From Caulobacter sp. FWC2 (GTDB lineage: Bacteria; Pseudomonadota; Alphaproteobacteria; Caulobacterales; Caulobacteraceae), in the NCBI RefSeq assembly GCF_002742625.1, contig NZ_PEBF01000001.1, positions 3,720,001 to 3,784,000 on the forward strand: a stretch of 64,000 nt of DNA, given 5' to 3'. The position numbers and the translations under genes were made by a program. Below, piece by piece: positions 63,023 through 64,000 of the stretch. Each line of letters opens with the position of its first letter. Position 1 is the first letter of the stretch. The notes beneath the pieces were generated by a model. The model had not been told where the DNA came from, did no database searches, and was given only the letters and a program-made list of their open reading frames with translations.

Positions 63023-64000
63023 TCAACCCAGCTTCGGCCGGGTGGCGTTCTTCTGGGCCGTCAGCACCAGCTCGGCGGCCAGCAGGGCTTGCGCCTGGTC
63101 CTGGGCGACGGCGGTGCGCTCGACGATGTCGGCGACGAACTGCGGGCCGAACGGTAGCTGAACCTGGCTGCAGTCGATGTAGCGGGCCTGCTTTTTGTCG
63201 ACGATCAGCAGGTGGTTGGCGCCCGGCCGGCCCGTCGGATCGATATACTTCCGCAGCTCGATATAGCCCTCGGTCCCGAGGATGAAGAGCCGGCCGTCGC
63301 CCCAGACGCCCAGGCCGTCCGGCGTGAACCAGTCGACCCGCACATAGCCCGTACCGCCATCGCCGACGGCGGTCAGGTCGCCGAAGTCCTCGAACTTGGG
63401 ATGGTCGGTGTTGTTGAAATTGCCGGTCTGGCTGGCGACGGCCTTGGCGGTCTTGCTGCCGGTATAGAACAGGAACTGGTCGGCCTGGTGCGAGCCGATG
63501 TCGGTCAGGATGCCGCCATAGCGGGCCTTGTCCCAGAACCAGTCCGGACGTCCCGTCCCGATCCGGTGCGGGGCCAGGTTGACGGTCTGCACGACCTTGC
63601 CGATCGCTCCGGCCTGGACCAGCTCGCCGGCCTTGATCGCCGAGGGGACCTCCAGCCGTTCGGAGTACATGATCGCGTACTTGCGGCCCGTCTTCTTCAC
63701 CGCCGCGCGGACCTGAGCCAGCTGTTCCAGGGTGATGATGCCGGGCTTGTCGGCCAGATAGTCCTTGCCGGCCGCCATCACCTTCAGGCCCAGCGGCGTG
63801 CGTTGGTCCGGGATCGGGGCGGCGGCGACCAGTTGGATCGACTTGTCGTTCAGGATCTCATCGATGCTACGGGCCACCGGCACGTCGCCATGCTGCTTCC
63901 GGAAGTCGGCCAGCTGCTTTTCATCATTTCCATGGGCGTAGACGTAGGCGCACTCGCCCCCGCCCCGCTTCACGGCCGCCGTCATGCTCATGATGTGGTA
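63023..64000 (-). CDS. Gfo/Idh/MocA-family oxidoreductase, 5' end cut by window edge
   Basis: The frame is open to base 64000 (codons upstream of an internal Met at 63991 read Y-H-I). The N-terminal GxGxxG part is therefore outside the window. Visible marks are AGKDYLADKPGIITLEQL (family Lys-Pro, about 105 codons in), YSERLEVPSAIKAGEL, GRPDWFWDKARYGGILTDIGSHQADQFLFYTG with the conserved GGIL-D-G-H, and a C-terminal sheet domain. It would oxidise or reduce a sugar-like substrate with NAD(P). It is the first visible gene of the three-gene minus-strand unit ending with the cupin. Confidence 0.85.
   Translation of the reverse strand, partial: YHIMSMTAAVKRGGGECAYVYAHGNDEKQLADFRKQHGDVPVARSIDEILNDKSIQLVAAAPIPDQRTPLGLKVMAAGKDYLADKPGIITLEQLAQVRAAVKKTGRKYAIMYSERLEVPSAIKAGELVQAGAIGKVVQTVNLAPHRIGTGRPDWFWDKARYGGILTDIGSHQADQFLFYTGSKTAKAVASQTGNFNNTDHPKFEDFGDLTAVGDGGTGYVRVDWFTPDGLGVWGDGRLFILGTEGYIELRKYIDPTGRPGANHLLIVDKKQARYIDCSQVQLPFGPQFVADIVERTAVAQDQAQALLAAELVLTAQKNATRPKLG

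Overview
The window reads as chromosome of a high-GC alphaproteobacterium, most likely Caulobacter or a close relative. The grounds are strongly GC-biased codons, GTGA/ATGA start-stop overlaps throughout, Tat-exported glycosidases, Caulobacter-style sugar regulons and NodT/MdtABC efflux genes. No rRNA, tRNA, insertion sequence, phage or CRISPR array was seen. Both ends are cut inside genes: a GH95 glycosidase on the left and a Gfo/Idh oxidoreductase on the right.

Positions 1-17.9 kb form a plant cell-wall sugar locus. It holds GH95, GH51 (arabinofuranosidase), GH43, GH3 and GH27 enzymes, two of them facing a FadR-type GntR regulator. It also holds an FHS-type sugar permease, a secreted mutarotase, and three enzymes matching the non-phosphorylating L-arabinose pathway: an L-arabinose 1-dehydrogenase-like Gfo/Idh enzyme, an IlvD/Edd-family sugar-acid dehydratase and an AraD1-like FAH protein. 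An 11-bp box of form TTGTCNGAnTA lies upstream of GH95, GH51, the dehydratase and the permease/mutarotase pair, which suggests a single regulon. The lactonase and the semialdehyde dehydrogenase of the pathway are not in the window.

Positions 18.1-27.1 kb are a complete MdtABC plus outer-membrane-factor efflux operon. Positions 27.2-30.3 kb are a thiolase/acyl-CoA dehydrogenase/dehydratase operon with a palindromic box that recurs before two MFS genes 28-30 kb away.

Positions 30.3-41.8 kb (minus strand) are the most unusual part. A 2,468-residue protein is built almost entirely of about 300 eight-residue repeats, often grouped in sevens. It is followed by a TPR-GT41 (SPINDLY/OGT-type) glycosyltransferase and a second, two-domain protein that is probably a glycosyltransferase. 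I propose that the repeat protein is a dedicated, heavily glycosylated substrate of these enzymes.

Positions 42.1-51.6 kb hold a GH3 beta-glucosidase, a dicarboxylate symporter and a hexose permease with a perfect LacI-type operator. Next come a 55-residue membrane peptide and a three-gene FAD-oxidoreductase/GtrA/large-membrane-protein operon of probable polyprenyl-sugar function.

Positions 51.8-53.1 kb carry DAHP synthase behind a complete attenuator: a leader peptide with a run of aromatic codons, a pairable antiterminator and a terminator with six T residues. The remainder holds small envelope proteins, a VOC-pentapeptide fusion behind a structured leader, a GST, two spinster-like MFS transporters separated by a REP-like element, purB, a 2OG-Fe(II) oxygenase, a deoxyinosine DNA glycosylase, an exported cupin and two Gfo/Idh oxidoreductases.
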